Shown: one piece after another, positions 24,096-36,777 of the stretch | Position numbering within the stretch: position 1 is the first letter of the stretch | Layout: the number at the start of each line of letters is the position of its first letter | Assembly: GCA_023055355.1 (NCBI GenBank) | Contig: JALJCS010000001.1 | Span: forward strand, 96,705,381-96,769,380 | Origin: Agelaius tricolor | Lineage: Eukaryota > Chordata > Aves > Passeriformes > Icteridae | DNA length: 64,000 nt | Direction of reading: 5' to 3' | Program-made: the position numbers and the translations under genes | The notes under the pieces: model-generated | What the model was told of the DNA's origin: nothing | Databases searched by the model: none | Seen by the model: the letters and a program-made list of their open reading frames with translations, nothing else

Positions 24096-25440
24096 GATAT
24101 ATGAATATGCAAAGGAAAGCCAAATTAAAATTAAATTAAAAGCTAATTCATCATTATACATTGTACCAAGTTCTGAAATTGAAGTAGAAATATTGAAGAA
24201 AGTTGAAATTCATTACTTATTACATTTTCCTATAAAGCTCCCAACTTGCTAATATGCAGAAATAGAAACTCTGAATGTAGTTTATAATTCAGACAGTACT
24301 AGAGTCACTACAAAATGAGAAGACCTGAATAGGAAGTTTAAAGTTAATAAAAGTCACTTATATCAGTATATTAATCATTCAAAATAAACACGTTTATAAA
24401 ATAAGAGTACATTTTATATGTGCTAATTCAGGGGGTTGTATGCCATCACAGCTCAAAGCCTTAACATTAATGTGAACTAATTGCAGATTAATGCAAGCCA
24501 TCATACAAGAAAACCTCATTGGTAACCTGCCATGATAAAGTGGTCATGGTCAGCAACTTTATCTGTTCAAGAATATGATCTGCTGACAGTTCTGCAATGC
24601 ATTAAAATATTTCATCATTTATAAGCATTTCTTTAATTTCCACAAAGAAGAAAATGTTCTAGTATGTGGCAATCTCAGTTGTTGCTTGTAGTCAATGAGA
24701 AAACAGGATTTTTTAAACACAGAAGAAAACATGAATGTACACATTTTTTCCATTGTGCCACTTCATTTCATCATAACAGCTCATTCCCTGTGTGTAGTAT
24801 GTTGCTAGAAAAGGAAACAACAATGTACATCCTTATTTGATCTTAGTAAGAAACTTCTTCCACAATCATCGGGTCTACATTGTATCTTTCAGAAAAAAGT
24901 AGCACTCTTTGCCTGATCAGTTTATTCTTAAGCAAGAAAAGACTGGTGACCTGTGCTCTCACATTTCCCATGGTAATTGTTTTCATTCTTTATTCACTGA
25001 ACTATGAACTCCAGAAGAAAAATAGATCTGTGACATTTATTATTAATCTATGTTAATAATGCACAACAATAAATATAAATCACAAAATAAGAAATGAGTA
25101 AGACTGTCAAAAAACCTTGGCCCAGTTTTCTGATGGTATTTGTTTTTGTTTTTGGGGTTTTTTTTGCTGGTAACATAGTAGACATGTTGGCAACTACCAT
25201 GACTCAAATAGAAGATTTAAACATGAAAGGGTACTAGAAAAGTAAGGCAATTAAACCACATGCAATAACCCACCAGTCAAACTTCACTGGATTTCCCAAA
25301 CTGCAAAGGTGCTTTCATTGTCTTCTATTGCTTTACTGGTAGAATTATAGTATTGGACATATAGTTATGCAAGAAGACTTAAAGTAAAGAAAGGTAAGGA
25401 ATCAAAGAGTTTGAGCTATCACAAGCTCATTATTTGATAC

Positions 25441-25553
25441 CTTGCTCTATACTGCCACTTCTTACTGGAACTTGTGGTAGCTGTCTTCCCCTACGACTGC
25501 TGAAGGAGGTGTCTGCAGGAGGAGACTGCGTGGGACTTCCTTGTTGATGTGCT
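25441..25553 (-). CDS. RIMS1: RIMS1 exon (window exon 15): RIM-BP-binding proline motif
   Basis: The exon reads AHQQGSPTQSPPADTSFSSR, then RGRQLPQVPVRSGSIEQ, with 113 nt taking phase 2 in and leaving phase 1. The RQLPQVP core is the proline-rich motif of RIMs that binds the SH3 domains of RIM-binding proteins, tying RIM to presynaptic calcium channels. It is identical to the mammalian RIM1 motif. The acceptor is CATTTGCAG with a modest tract. The donor GCAAG|GTATCA is weaker than most in this gene, which fits regulated splicing. The first bases complete an arginine with the exon at 30438, giving ETER-AHQQ. Mammalian RIM1 has RMHRQRSPTQ here, preceded by extra exons not found in this window. 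Confidence 0.95.
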
Positions 25554-27111
25554 CTGCAAATGAAATTTAAATGAAAGCAAAATAAGGCAAATGAAGACAC
25601 ATTTTATATTCTGATTTTTAAACACAAATTAAGTTGCAGGTACTGAAGATGGGTTTGAAAAAATTTGCATTTGGTCCATGCCATATGCACATACTCAGGT
25701 CTAGATACCTAGTCAACTTCTAAGGTCTTACATTTAATTTCTCTAACTACCTTCAGCTATAGAAAAATTGTTTCCTTTCAGTTTTTTGTTTGTTTAATTT
25801 ACTTATTTATTTGTGGGTTTTCTCTGGTTTATGTTTTTTGTCATTTTGGGTTTTTTTTTGATAAAGTAATATTGAAAAACCAGTGAATGGAAGGCAGTTT
25901 TTTAAGAACCACTTATGATTATTACTCCCAATTTCTATACATTCTCCTGCACTGGTACAAGGGCAATATAAAATGCCACTTTTATGTTTTATTAAATTTA
26001 ATATTCCCTTTATGTTCATGCTATAATTGCATAAGACCACTGGACAGCAAGCATCTATTTCCAAAGGACAGCGTGTGTTTTTTCCCCAGAACACAAAGAA
26101 GGAAAAAGACCTTTAACCTTTGTATTGGGGTGGGATAAGGGAGGGTGTATGTGCATGCAAAACATGCACAAGGCTTTTAATATTCCTATCTAATAAATAT
26201 CCTAAATCACTTTGGCTGAATTCTAGCTAGAACTATTTCAGAACATTTTGGCTACTTATTTACAGATACAATTTCAGAGTGTAAAGCATCAAATACCTTT
26301 GGAACCCTAACATTTAAAATAAGTATGGACAGCTATAATAACTATAAGGAAAAGGTTTAAGAAAGTAAAACAAAAAGATGAGAAGCAGCAGATTGCTGAG
26401 GAGAGCTTACTGTGAAATGCCCTTGCCAGTTACAGTAATGTCACACACTATAGTGCATAAGCACTGTTTATCCACTTGCAAGTAGATCACTTGTAATTTG
26501 AAGTAGTACATTTGTGCAAGTTCAAAATACTGTTGGCTTTCACTAGGTAGATCAACTGACTTTCTCTCAGCCTGTAAGATCAGAGTTTGCTGTGTGAACA
26601 CAGCATAACACAAGCTAACAACACATACAACAAAAGGACTAGCACAGAATAGGCTATGAATACCTGAGTTTACCACAAAAGCATTTCTGTTTCTGAAACA
26701 CACCTTATATTAACTGCATTTCAGTTAGTGACCTAAAAACGGACAATATGGAAGCACACCTGTGATTCCCTTACTTTCCTTACAATTTGAAATACAAAAT
26801 CTATTTAAGTACCTGTAAGTACTAAAACAGAAATATAGTTCTAAAGAAACTCTAATGAAAGTATAAATAATATTATGCAGCAAAGTGATTGATCATGTTA
26901 GTATAATAGACCATAATTATTACTAGATCCATAACTACAAGATAACCTGAAGCAGTCAAAGTTTGTAGAGTGGCAAAATATTTTAACTGTGAGTTTTTAC
27001 TCTTGTTTGGCTTTCCAGCAGGGCAGCCTTTTGTGAATGGTACTACTGTATCAGAAATTATACCGGAAATTTCAATTCTTGTGCCATAATTTCCTTATGG
27101 GGTGGTGTGTT

Positions 27112-27156
27112 GGTTTTTGTTTGTTTGTTTGTTTATTTTTGTTTGTTTGTTTTTTA
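27112..27156. repeat. (TTTG)n simple repeat
   Basis: About ten TTTG/TTTTTG units lie in a row, interrupted once by ATTTTT. Confidence 0.9.
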
Positions 27157-29750
27157 AATTTCTGCTGACACCTATGAAATTTCCCTTCCAACATCCAGCA
27201 CAACTTCCCCACAAGACACAGTCAAGGTATCCAAGGAACTTTCTGGTTCATATGACTATCATACACTAAGAAGTAATCCCAAAAAAGCCCCTATATATGA
27301 AATAACACAAGGATGCCTACAAAGGACAACAAACAGGTTTGGATTCAAAAGAATTTCAGCAGTAACAGTCCCTGTGGAAGAACAGTCACAATGTAAATAA
27401 AACAATATTCTATTGCTTGAGCTTGTATTCCCTCCCTTAAATCCTAACATTTCTTCAGCTAACTCCTCGCTTGCCCTAGTGATAACCAAAATATTCTTGC
27501 AGACACTGAATTTCCTGATTCTGAAAGAGGCTTACAATAACAAAGATGACCTGACTTCTGAAAATTTCTGTTTCTCCATGCTGACTACAAAAGCAATCCA
27601 TGCCAACTATTGCATTTAACCAGGTTTTAAGCATTTATCAGATGGCTAAATATCATAACATCCATAAGGTAAATATGGACCTTACTCTGTGCCAGAAAGT
27701 TATTGTTTGCTTTTACTATGGATAAATGCTTCCATCTAACAAAGTCATCATGTTATTAGTTCTAATTTTTTTCCTTTTAAAAGCTAAATATCCAGGAATT
27801 TACCTGAGAGCCCAATGAAAAACTAGAAGTCTGTCCCACCATTACAGAACAGGACAGGACTTACCTGCAACTCAGAAACTTATCTCCTTCTCCAGTAACA
27901 CTCTTTTTATAGACATGCCTTCCATGAAAAAGATAGAGGATCTGCTTAACTCAAATGAAGACAAATCAGGCTTAAGGTTTTCATTAGCTGGGGTATTACA
28001 ACAAGAATAACATGCCTCTTGGTGTGCTAATAAAAAGAGAGACAAAAGGCAATTGAAGAATAACTAGAATGGCATTAAGGACTTGCTGCCACTGACCTGT
28101 TGCTTGCAGGAAGAAGCCTGCAAATGGCTGATCAGAAGAATGAGACAAAGGGGAACACGGAAGAAGTATGGAAGACAAAAGCTACTGAGAAGATGAGACA
28201 GAAATGATATAAGAAGTAGAAAGAGAAGAGGAATTTGGGGAAAAAAATGCTACCTGGTGAGCAGTGAGACTGCAATGAGCATGTACATGTGTATCGCCTG
28301 GTTCCTCACAGAGGAAGGAGACACTACAAGCAGCAAACCTCTTATTTCAGCTGGCAGTGGCCTACAGGGGAATCCCACAGATTCCAGCTCTGCCAGTACA
28401 CAGGAAAACTCAAATTTCTTTCCCTTCAGACTGATGCCTCAGTATCATGCTCCTACCTAAGAAACTATAAAGAAAAACTAAGAATAAGCGAGGGTCACCA
28501 ATCTCCAGCTCATCCCTGGAATAGCGGCCTATGCTAAATACAGAAAATACAGACCAAGGCTGTATGTATCCTAAAATATGACAGGTAATGTCACATCTGG
28601 TAATTCTAGGGTTAGGGCTGAAAGAAAACATTTTACAATTGGGATTAACAAATTTTTGCTCATTCATAAAAGAACAGAAAATTATTTTTGTGCAATCACT
28701 TTTACTCCTTCAGAACAGTTCACTGAATCCTATCTAGAAGGCTTATCTCATTGAATTAGAAGAACTTCTAGGCTTTATAAACTATCTTGAAAAGGCTGTT
28801 TTTCTCTCTTCTATGCACATTTCCCAATCTATCACACTACACAGAAAACTTAATTTTGTATAGTATGTTGAAATGCCTTCTAGAGAAGCTGACAGCATGC
28901 TAATAGTTATTCCAGTAATGTGCTTAACTAATAGTAGACAGGATTTGCAAATGGCAAAATAAAGCCCAATTGTAAGAGAAAAATGAATATTTGAAGAAAA
29001 AATAGTCTCAAGTTATATTTGACAGGAAAATTCATTGCCTGTCATCAAAACCTTCTGTCACTAGTGCAATATTACATCTCTGATGGAATACTGAACTACA
29101 GAATTCAGACTTATTGAAACATTTTTGTCTCACATCTAATGCTAGTGAATCATTTTATGGAAACAGAAGCCTACAACAGGTGCCATGGAGATGTACAAAG
29201 AAGCAGTACAATTTGTGTTTGCCTATGCTCTTGTCCCCTGGCTTCATTACTGAATTACTGAGAGCCAAAACCTTTGGACATCAGTTAGTTTTCAGAAGTT
29301 AAAAAATCCAGTGAAAAAAAAGGTTTTAGTAATCTCCATGGCACAAAAGTCTCTGATTCAATCATAGCAAGGATTTCAGTCATCATTTAGGTAATCTCTC
29401 TGACTCAAATTGAAAAAGCACCTGGGTTGTTGTGACAACAGTCATCTGACTCAAGAAAAATGTAGCCATTGCTTTTGGATTAGGAACAATAATCTGGGAC
29501 TAGAAACAGCAAAACTAAAATAAAAGTGGTTAAGTTTTGCTACATAATGTGCATTTTCATTAAAAATAAAGATGTCTGTGTTGTTCATGGGAGTTTTAAA
29601 GCTCTCACAATGTAAACAGTTGTACATTCCACCTCTGTGAATCAAAATAACTTTAATCAATTTCTGACAAAGGCAGGATCTCCTCCGTCCTCACTGCTCT
29701 TATTTCAGTCACTATACAGGGTTTAAAACTTAACTAGATGTATTCATTAT

Positions 29751-29893
29751 TCAGTATATATCTTTATTTTTTCTACATATATATCTTTATTGTTTCTATT
29801 TATTTCTGTTCTATTTTGTTAATATCTTTCTAATAATATATTTCTATTCTATTTTTTCTATATCTATATTTTCTCTATTTTTCTACTTTTTCT
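29751..29893. repeat. T-rich TTCTAT low-complexity tract
   Basis: Degenerate TTTCTAT, TATCTTTAT and TTCTATT units fill about 140 bp. On the RIMS1 sense strand this is an A-rich, GA-containing tract about 560 nt upstream in genomic coordinates but downstream in transcription from the exon at 30438. Confidence 0.85.
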
Positions 29894-30437
29894 TAAGATT
29901 TTGACCATGTAACTCCATATTACTGTAATATCAAAGTTAAGATATAATGACAATACAAATTCAGAAAAAAAAAATAATTTAAAAAGTTCCAGTCTTTATA
30001 TTAATTTTATGAAATTATAGATTTAAATGTGTACCTTAAAATTTTTATATATTAAAGTGAAATTGATTGAATCAGAGGCATTTTGAATTATTTATCTGTT
30101 ATAGCTGTCTATCTACTTATATAATCAATTGTGGTTTTTCATCCTCAAAGTTAATGTAAAATAAGGAGTTTTTTGAAAAAGAATCAGTGTTCAAGTGCAG
30201 AAAAGCACTTCTAATCTTTGCCATTGAGCTTATCTGCAATGATGGAAAATGCCAGAAAAATTCCACATGTATGCAACAAAGTGATAATAATACAGATACA
30301 AAATATATAATACTGTAAATTATGGCAACATAGCTTTCTGCCACAGATGTTCCCAAAAAGGTGTATTAGAGGTATATTCCAAAATCTGGAGTCACACTGG
30401 TAATAAGAGATTCTTACACATCAATCAACACTCCTAC

Positions 30438-30509
30438 CTTTCTGTTTCAGCTGCAGGGCCTTTCCTAGCTTGTTTTTGGCTGCTATATCTTTCCACTTTT
30501 CTGGACTGC
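30438..30509 (-). CDS. RIMS1: RIMS1 exon (window exon 14): basic linker cassette
   Basis: The exon is 72 nt, begins and ends in phase 2, and reads (R)QSRKVERYSSQKQARKGPAA then ETE(R). The mammalian RIM1 counterpart is (R)HSRKSERSSIQKQTRKGTAS then DAER, so length is conserved while several residues differ. The acceptor CATTTCGCAG and donor GAAAG|GTAGGAG are good. It is rich in Lys and Arg and presumably disordered. Because it is symmetric, its inclusion or skipping keeps the frame. It is the last of seven such exons in a row. Confidence 0.93.
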
Positions 30510-33500
30510 CTGCGAAATGACATGTCAGAAAAGAAATAAACAAAGAAGAAAAAGAATACAGAAATATGAAGATTATTTATTCATGTACTATAAAGGTAAT
30601 AAAAGAAACAGTTGACAGATGAGAAAGTGACAACTATCATCATAAACAGGCTGGTGAAGTCGAGGTTTAAGAGACATTGCATTAATTAGGTTTGATTGAG
30701 GCTCATGGTGTGCAGCTCATGAGGTACCAAAACAGGGAAGAAAACATCAATCCCGACTGAGCCTGCAACTCGTTTGCACTTCACAGCCTGCATTTTACTA
30801 GAAACAATGACTCCTCATAGCCCTGTAAGGCATCTCTTAACAGCATGAGAAACAAGTTCAGAGTAGACAGCAGGAAAAAAACCTTGCAGAAAGAAACAGA
30901 AAATATTATTTGAAGGTTTAAATTGCTTTTAAATCTAAATCTCAAAAGTAAAACAACTACTGCATGATATCAGATTTAAAAAAGGCTGTCAGTATATTAA
31001 TAAAAACTTGTTTTTACAAAAATCTCATTCTATTACCTTTTAAAGTTTTTAGAAACAGATTAAAAAAATTCAATTTTCTTCCTAGTCAATATAAATAAGT
31101 TAGAAATTATTTCACTCCTTCACTCCTTTCCTACACAAAGCTTTTGCAGAATTCATCTGACATTTGGATAATGAGGCACTAATTACCTCACACAAGCTAA
31201 GCACTCCCTTTGATATTAAATTATAACAATGAAGAGTAATTGGAGTCTACACATGTAAGAACAAAGATAAAGCCATGTTTCATCATTCTTACCTAGGACT
31301 ATAAACATAATAAGTAAATCTCTGCAAGTCTTGTGTTCCAAAATTTTCTGTACTATCCACAGTAATGTTAGGATTTTCAAATTAGGATTACTACTTTAAA
31401 CCTCAGAAAATCATCAATATGTATTATTTTTTCAGAGAAAAAAGTGCACAGAGTGTTTCAGGAGTGGTAGAAGCAGGGAGTGATGATTATTCAATCCTAG
31501 ACCCGAAATGCTGACAAACTAATACATGCAAGTTCTTGCAATGATACAATCAATGTCATATATCAGGCTATATAAATTACTGTGGGCAAAACAGACAAAA
31601 ATAACATTTAAAATAGCATGTTTTCCTTTTAAAGCTTTGTGGTTATAAAGAGTAATCCAGTGCCTGCACTGGAGGAGACCTAAACAGCTGTGACACCAAA
31701 CTATGCCCAAAGAACATAATCATAGTTGTTTTTCATTATTTTTACCCACTGCAGTATTTGATGAGCATTTTATTGTCATGCAGTAGATTCTAGAAAATAG
31801 AAAACATTGCATCAAAATAAAATACTTTCTGCATGAGCAGAGGTCTTAACCTGATGCTTTCAGGATTTTAAAAAATGTATTTTCTCACAAAAAATAGTAT
31901 GTAAGATTAGAAACAGAAATCCCTTTTGTCCTCAATTTATTTTATTTTTGTATATTTTCATTGTTTTTCAATTTTTTCCTTTACCAGGACAAATATAAAG
32001 TGGATACAGAGGAAAACACACATATTAAATGCTGCAGCTTTACTTAAAACTTACAGTTAGCAAAGTTTTTAAAGTTATGGCTATATCCACTGTATGCAGC
32101 AGCATTACCATTCAAATTATGTCAGCCTCTTCATTTTCTGTTTAGTTGGATCTGTCTGGGGCTTATTTTTCTCTTACTCCTTATGTTGCTTGCCTCGATT
32201 GTGACATTGCACACAATGCAGAAAGAGAGCTCACAGTGAGTGGTTTCAGTGGGATGGAAAAGCCAAGAGCAGGATGTGCTTTGCTGTGACAGGTAACACT
32301 GCAATACACAGCACTAATGGGCTGAGAAAACTTATTTCTCTGCTCTCAGGGCTGTCTTGAGAGCAGCACACACTAGAAATTAGTGAAAATCAGTTTCCTT
32401 TTTGGTTCCTCCCTCTGGCTAAGATGATGCTGTATACATTTCCAATTAGCTCAACATGCTCTGACTTACTTCCTAAATATACTTCATAGGAGAAAAAAAA
32501 ATATTATCCATGAATGATACATGCACATATGTACTAGTACATAAAACAGGGAAAAAAAATAAAAAGAAATGTGTGAAAGTATGTAGAGCACATGAAGAAT
32601 ATACTATAACCAATACCTCATTTACTTTGATCTATGATTTGAGTAAATAAGGATACCTCTGTGCTGCTCCAGGTTTAGCACTTAGGTGGTCTACACTGTC
32701 CTGTTTTGGAATGCAAGACTCCAGGGTCCTTGTTCTTCACAATATTTGGAAACATGGATGTGAATTGGACGGAATGAGCAGAAACAGAGATGGTCACATG
32801 CAGTGAAGGTGGAGACATGCAGGCAAATATATAAACAAAAAGCATTAAGTCACTATCTACTGAAAAAAAGCTGTATTTCTCATTTTCCTATTCTAAACAC
32901 TATAAAATTTTAGATGTGAGATTAACAGTCTAAGATGTAAAGATGTACAGAATGAAAGCCACAACAGTATTTTTAAAAAACATTATGCTCTACATGCTGA
33001 ATGGCAGTGCTGTTTTTTAATTTAAGGCACAATTATCCTTCTTGAGAATATATAAACATATAAAAAACCTCTTTGCTCAAGAAGATACATATTTTGTCAT
33101 TAAATTGTGAAATTCTCCCGAACATGCAAGTAAATTTCCTAATTTCATGCATTTTGATGAAACCTTCATGTTCCATTGCCACACAGTCTGCTACAGTAAC
33201 AATTTTCAGTAATTCAAGAGTGAAGTAGAATAACTGACTCAGATATTTTTAAAAATAAAAATTATATAAGAATATCTCTGAATTTCTATGGAATTTTAAT
33301 TTCTGCTGAAGCTGCAGAATTTCTTCACAGCTTTCAATCTGGAAAAAATATTATTATCTTGTTGCTTTATTATTAGTTTTTAATGAAATATATGACAAGA
33401 TCTGTGAATGGAATTTTTTTTTTCAAATATCAAATTTGAATTTTAATGAGAAAACTCAGCAAAATTTGTGGTCCACTAATAACCTAAGTTTTTTAATATA

Positions 33501-35512
33501 TCTGCATCTATACCCAGTAGGGTCAGGAATGGCTAAAATTTCTCCCAAAGATCATAAATCTTCCAACTGTCCCACCAAATCATTGAACAATATACATCAT
33601 ATTTAGGCAAACACTACATATTGTTTTATGTACAGACAAGCTATTTACAGTTCATGTTCCAAAATTCTATGTGCCTCAGTATATTTAACTGTGTCAACAA
33701 ATCTACACACAGAAATTTGATAATATGCCTATAGAAATTAAAAATTACTACTTCTGAAATGAAAACATAACATTGCTATACAATTCAGTGTCCAGTATTT
33801 TTAAATTATTTCTTACTGTCCTGTAAAGGAGCCCTCAGTGGTTTGCAGTGAGTGTTACTTTATGTGGCCACCAGGAATGTCATGTTCAACACTTCCTGAC
33901 TTTCACTGAAGTTTTCCTAAAGGCTGGATCTGCATGGTACCTGCAAGTACCAGAGGGCACTTGCTCTGCAGCTGGCTTCAGGTGACTCTGGGACAAGCAT
34001 TCTTACACATGCATGCATGAATGACTGACAGAAGCTACTTCTCTTAAATGAAAATATATGAGAATTCCTTTTTTTAAAGGCTTATTTTATCCAGTCTTGG
34101 TTATATGCTGATATTATATGCAGATTTTTCCAAATGAACAATCTGAAAAAAAAATTCACCTACCATTAAATACTCAGCTTTCATTCACCTTGTTTTTATC
34201 ATCACTTAAATTTCACAGATCTCCAGATACCCATCTCTCTACACTGTAGATATTAGACATTTAGACTTCCTAATTTCTAATAAAGAACAAAAACAACTTT
34301 CAAGGAATTATGCTATCAAATCCAACAGAAAAACTATCCTTCAAAATATCTTATAGAAATAAATGATACCAAACATTTCCAAATTTTTAACACTAAAATA
34401 ATACTTAACTCATGTCTTCTCATCAACGTATCAAGGAGACACTTCCTGATATGGCAAGTGAGAAAATTCCAGAAGAACAGTCTTGCCAAAAATTTTATCA
34501 AAACTTATGTTAATAACCATTAGAAATAAATACAATGTTGAAAAAAAATAATTTGTCAAAATTAGAAATAATGCATAAGTCGTGGATTTAAGAAATGTAT
34601 TCATAAATAGATCTTGATTCCACTCAAAGTGCAAATTGGACCCATTTGCAACATAAATCTGTAAGGTACTCAAATGAAGATTAAGATGAAGTATGTCAAA
34701 GTCAATTAATCTGTGAAATATAATTCAAAGCTGCAATAAGCAGTTGGTTTGTTATGCCTGCTGATCCATCAGTCATTCCCTAAGAGCCACTACACTGGAG
34801 TTGTCAAATTGATACAAGCATATCTTGAAAAAACTTTAATTATCGAACTGAGTAGTATCAGCCCACTGCAATAACTATGTGAATTAATCAGAACAAATGT
34901 AAACTTAGAGTAGAGAACAAAGGTAAAGCACCTTTGATTGCTTCACTGATGTTCTCTCTATAGATATGCAAAAACCTCAATGTTCTCAGAACTTCTCCTA
35001 ATATTGGAGAAAATCCTAGAACTCATAGACTGCAAACACTCATCAGCATTGAGGTTAGCTTTAATTCCTTCTGTGCTCATCAGTGCCTGACTGCTCATCA
35101 CTGGGTTTTGGTGACCAGATTGCATGCAAGACTTACAAACACAGGTAGGCACTGATTTCACATAGAAAATCAGACTCCTGTTTATCCATCTCAAAAACCT
35201 TGCCATTACAGATTCCATATCCTACAGATGTTTCATTGTAAAATATTTGCTAGTGGGCATTAGATGATTTCAGCCTTTCTCCACAAAATTTCAGCTGATG
35301 TAAAAAGGCTTACTATTTGGCATTGAGAATGGAAGTATTTAGAGGAAAACCTTATTTCACTGATTTTTTCAAGTCTGATACCCTGAAGTCAAAGGCAATC
35401 TTTCAATTGACTCAAAAAATGAGAATGAAAATTACTTAAAAATGCCTAAAAGACATAAAGTACATTTCTAAACTCTTAGTAGCTATCCCATCAAAGGGAT
35501 GTGTTGCAAAAT

Positions 35513-35572
35513 TTCTGGAAATGCGGTATCTGTAAGGGAGGATTCTGGAAATGCAGTATCTGTAAGGGAGGA
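35513..35572. repeat. 30-bp tandem duplication
   Basis: Two adjacent 30-bp copies (35513-35542, 35543-35572) share TTCTGGAAATGC and GTATCTGTAAGGGAGGA and differ by a single G/A. The high identity suggests a recent event. Confidence 0.95.
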
Positions 35573-35836
35573 CAGCTTCAAAATGACGTTTCACTACTTT
35601 AATTCTGTAATTTATAATGCCGTTTAACTCCAATTAAAAAAAGAAAATACTACCCACACACAGTTACACTCCTCCCACCTGGTCTGAGTGGAATATTTCC
35701 AGTATCAAGTAAACAAGATAAATCACAGTAAAAATGTCAGTACTGTGGGTAGACTTTAGCAGAAGGTTAGGACTGGCACCACTGGTATTTCAGTCTTACA
35801 GTTTTAAATGCAACTTCATAAGTTCATGTAAAGATT

Positions 35837-35868
35837 ATTTACATTAATCTGTATTTACATTAATCTGT
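35837..35868. repeat. 16-bp perfect tandem duplication
   Basis: ATTTACATTAATCTGT occurs twice head to tail with no mismatch. Confidence 0.95.
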
Positions 35869-36693
35869 GTCCTGTCAGTTACTGTAATACAAAATACTGA
35901 AAGAAAAATTTTGAAATTGCACTTAAATATAAATTACAATGTCTGCTTAAAATACCTATCTGGAAATAAAATAACAAAGAAAAAATTACTGCTGCCAAAG
36001 CAATGGGATACCAAAACTCATGTGATTAGAAAGCTTGTGAGAAGTAAAAAAATAAAGGTGCTTCTATTAATCATAGATGATAATCAGCATAAAAATTTAC
36101 TTAGAGCCCTGATGTTCTTAATCAAAACCTACCTTATTAGGAAAACCTGCTCCATGGAGGCCATCCTGATTTGGACAAAATTTACAAACAGTGCCAATTT
36201 TTACATACATCAACTACAAAGTGTTAACAAGACCTCCAGCATATCAGCCTGTGGGGTTTTTTCCCATTAGGAACAGTTCGTTGAAAAAAGGAAAACCAAA
36301 ACCAATGAAAAACAAACATATACACAAGAATATGCTCTACAACAAGTATTTATCACATTATAAAGCACCACAGTGAAAGCACCAGCACCATTTACAGAAG
36401 CAGGTAAAGACAGACAAAAGAACATTAACACAGATGATGTTCTCTTGTACCAGACATCATATTTCGTGCCTTGTGACTATTCAGACAAACAGAAAACTTG
36501 AAAAGATGTTCATTCTTCTGTGCTTTATAACAGCTCAACAAAATGCAGAGATGATACCTAAACTGCTGTTTCATTTTGGGCTGCTGGAGATTGCAAGTCT
36601 CCACACAAATGCACACCTCTAAATTTCAGTGTACTCCTCTGAGAGTGCAAGATGCAGTAAGGCATTTTTCAGCTGGGAGGAGCTGACTAGTAC

Positions 36694-36777
36694 CTGTCAT
36701 CCTCCGGAGATGCATGCTGGATATGAATCCTGGGACTAGTAGGTCGTCTCCTCTCTAGGGAGGGGGACCATCTACCC
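36694..36777 (-). CDS. RIMS1: RIMS1 exon (window exon 13): Arg/Pro/Ser linker cassette
   Basis: The exon has 84 nt, phase 2 at both ends, and encodes (R)GRWSPSLERRRPTSPRIHIQ then HASPEDD(R). Mammalian RIM1 has GRWSPSLDRRRPPSPRIQIQ and HASPEND, so the identity is high. It contains two SP and one TSP site set among arginines, typical proline-directed kinase contexts, though use of these sites is not shown here. The acceptor is GGGCAAACAG and the donor GACAG|GTACTA. The first base completes an arginine with the exon at 42195 (PERE-R-GRW). Confidence 0.95.

Larger units (their letters stand above)
11588..25440. other. RIMS1 intron, about 13.9 kb, the largest complete intron in the window
   Basis: It holds an LTR fragment (14965-15252), palindromes at 19450-19490 and 24065-24095, a candidate 30-nt microexon (19914-19943) and a CpG-dense spot with a splice donor (23755-23815), each listed separately. 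The rest is AT-rich DNA with poly-A/T runs (for example 13014-13026) and no other supported feature. Confidence 0.8.
25554..30437. other. RIMS1 intron, about 4.9 kb
   Basis: It contains a TTTG-type simple repeat (27112-27156) and a T/TTCTAT-rich low-complexity tract (29751-29893). I looked for the additional exons known from mammalian RIM1 at this place (LSRRGHAAPRA-like and APPSPLLTR-like peptides) and found none. All other frames appear random. Confidence 0.75.
30510..36693. other. RIMS1 intron, about 6.2 kb
   Basis: It holds two short tandem duplications (35513-35572 and 35837-35868) and a weak in-phase exon-like segment at 32657-32695 discussed under findings. Otherwise it is AT-rich, with many poly-A stretches and no supported gene. 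Confidence 0.75.
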
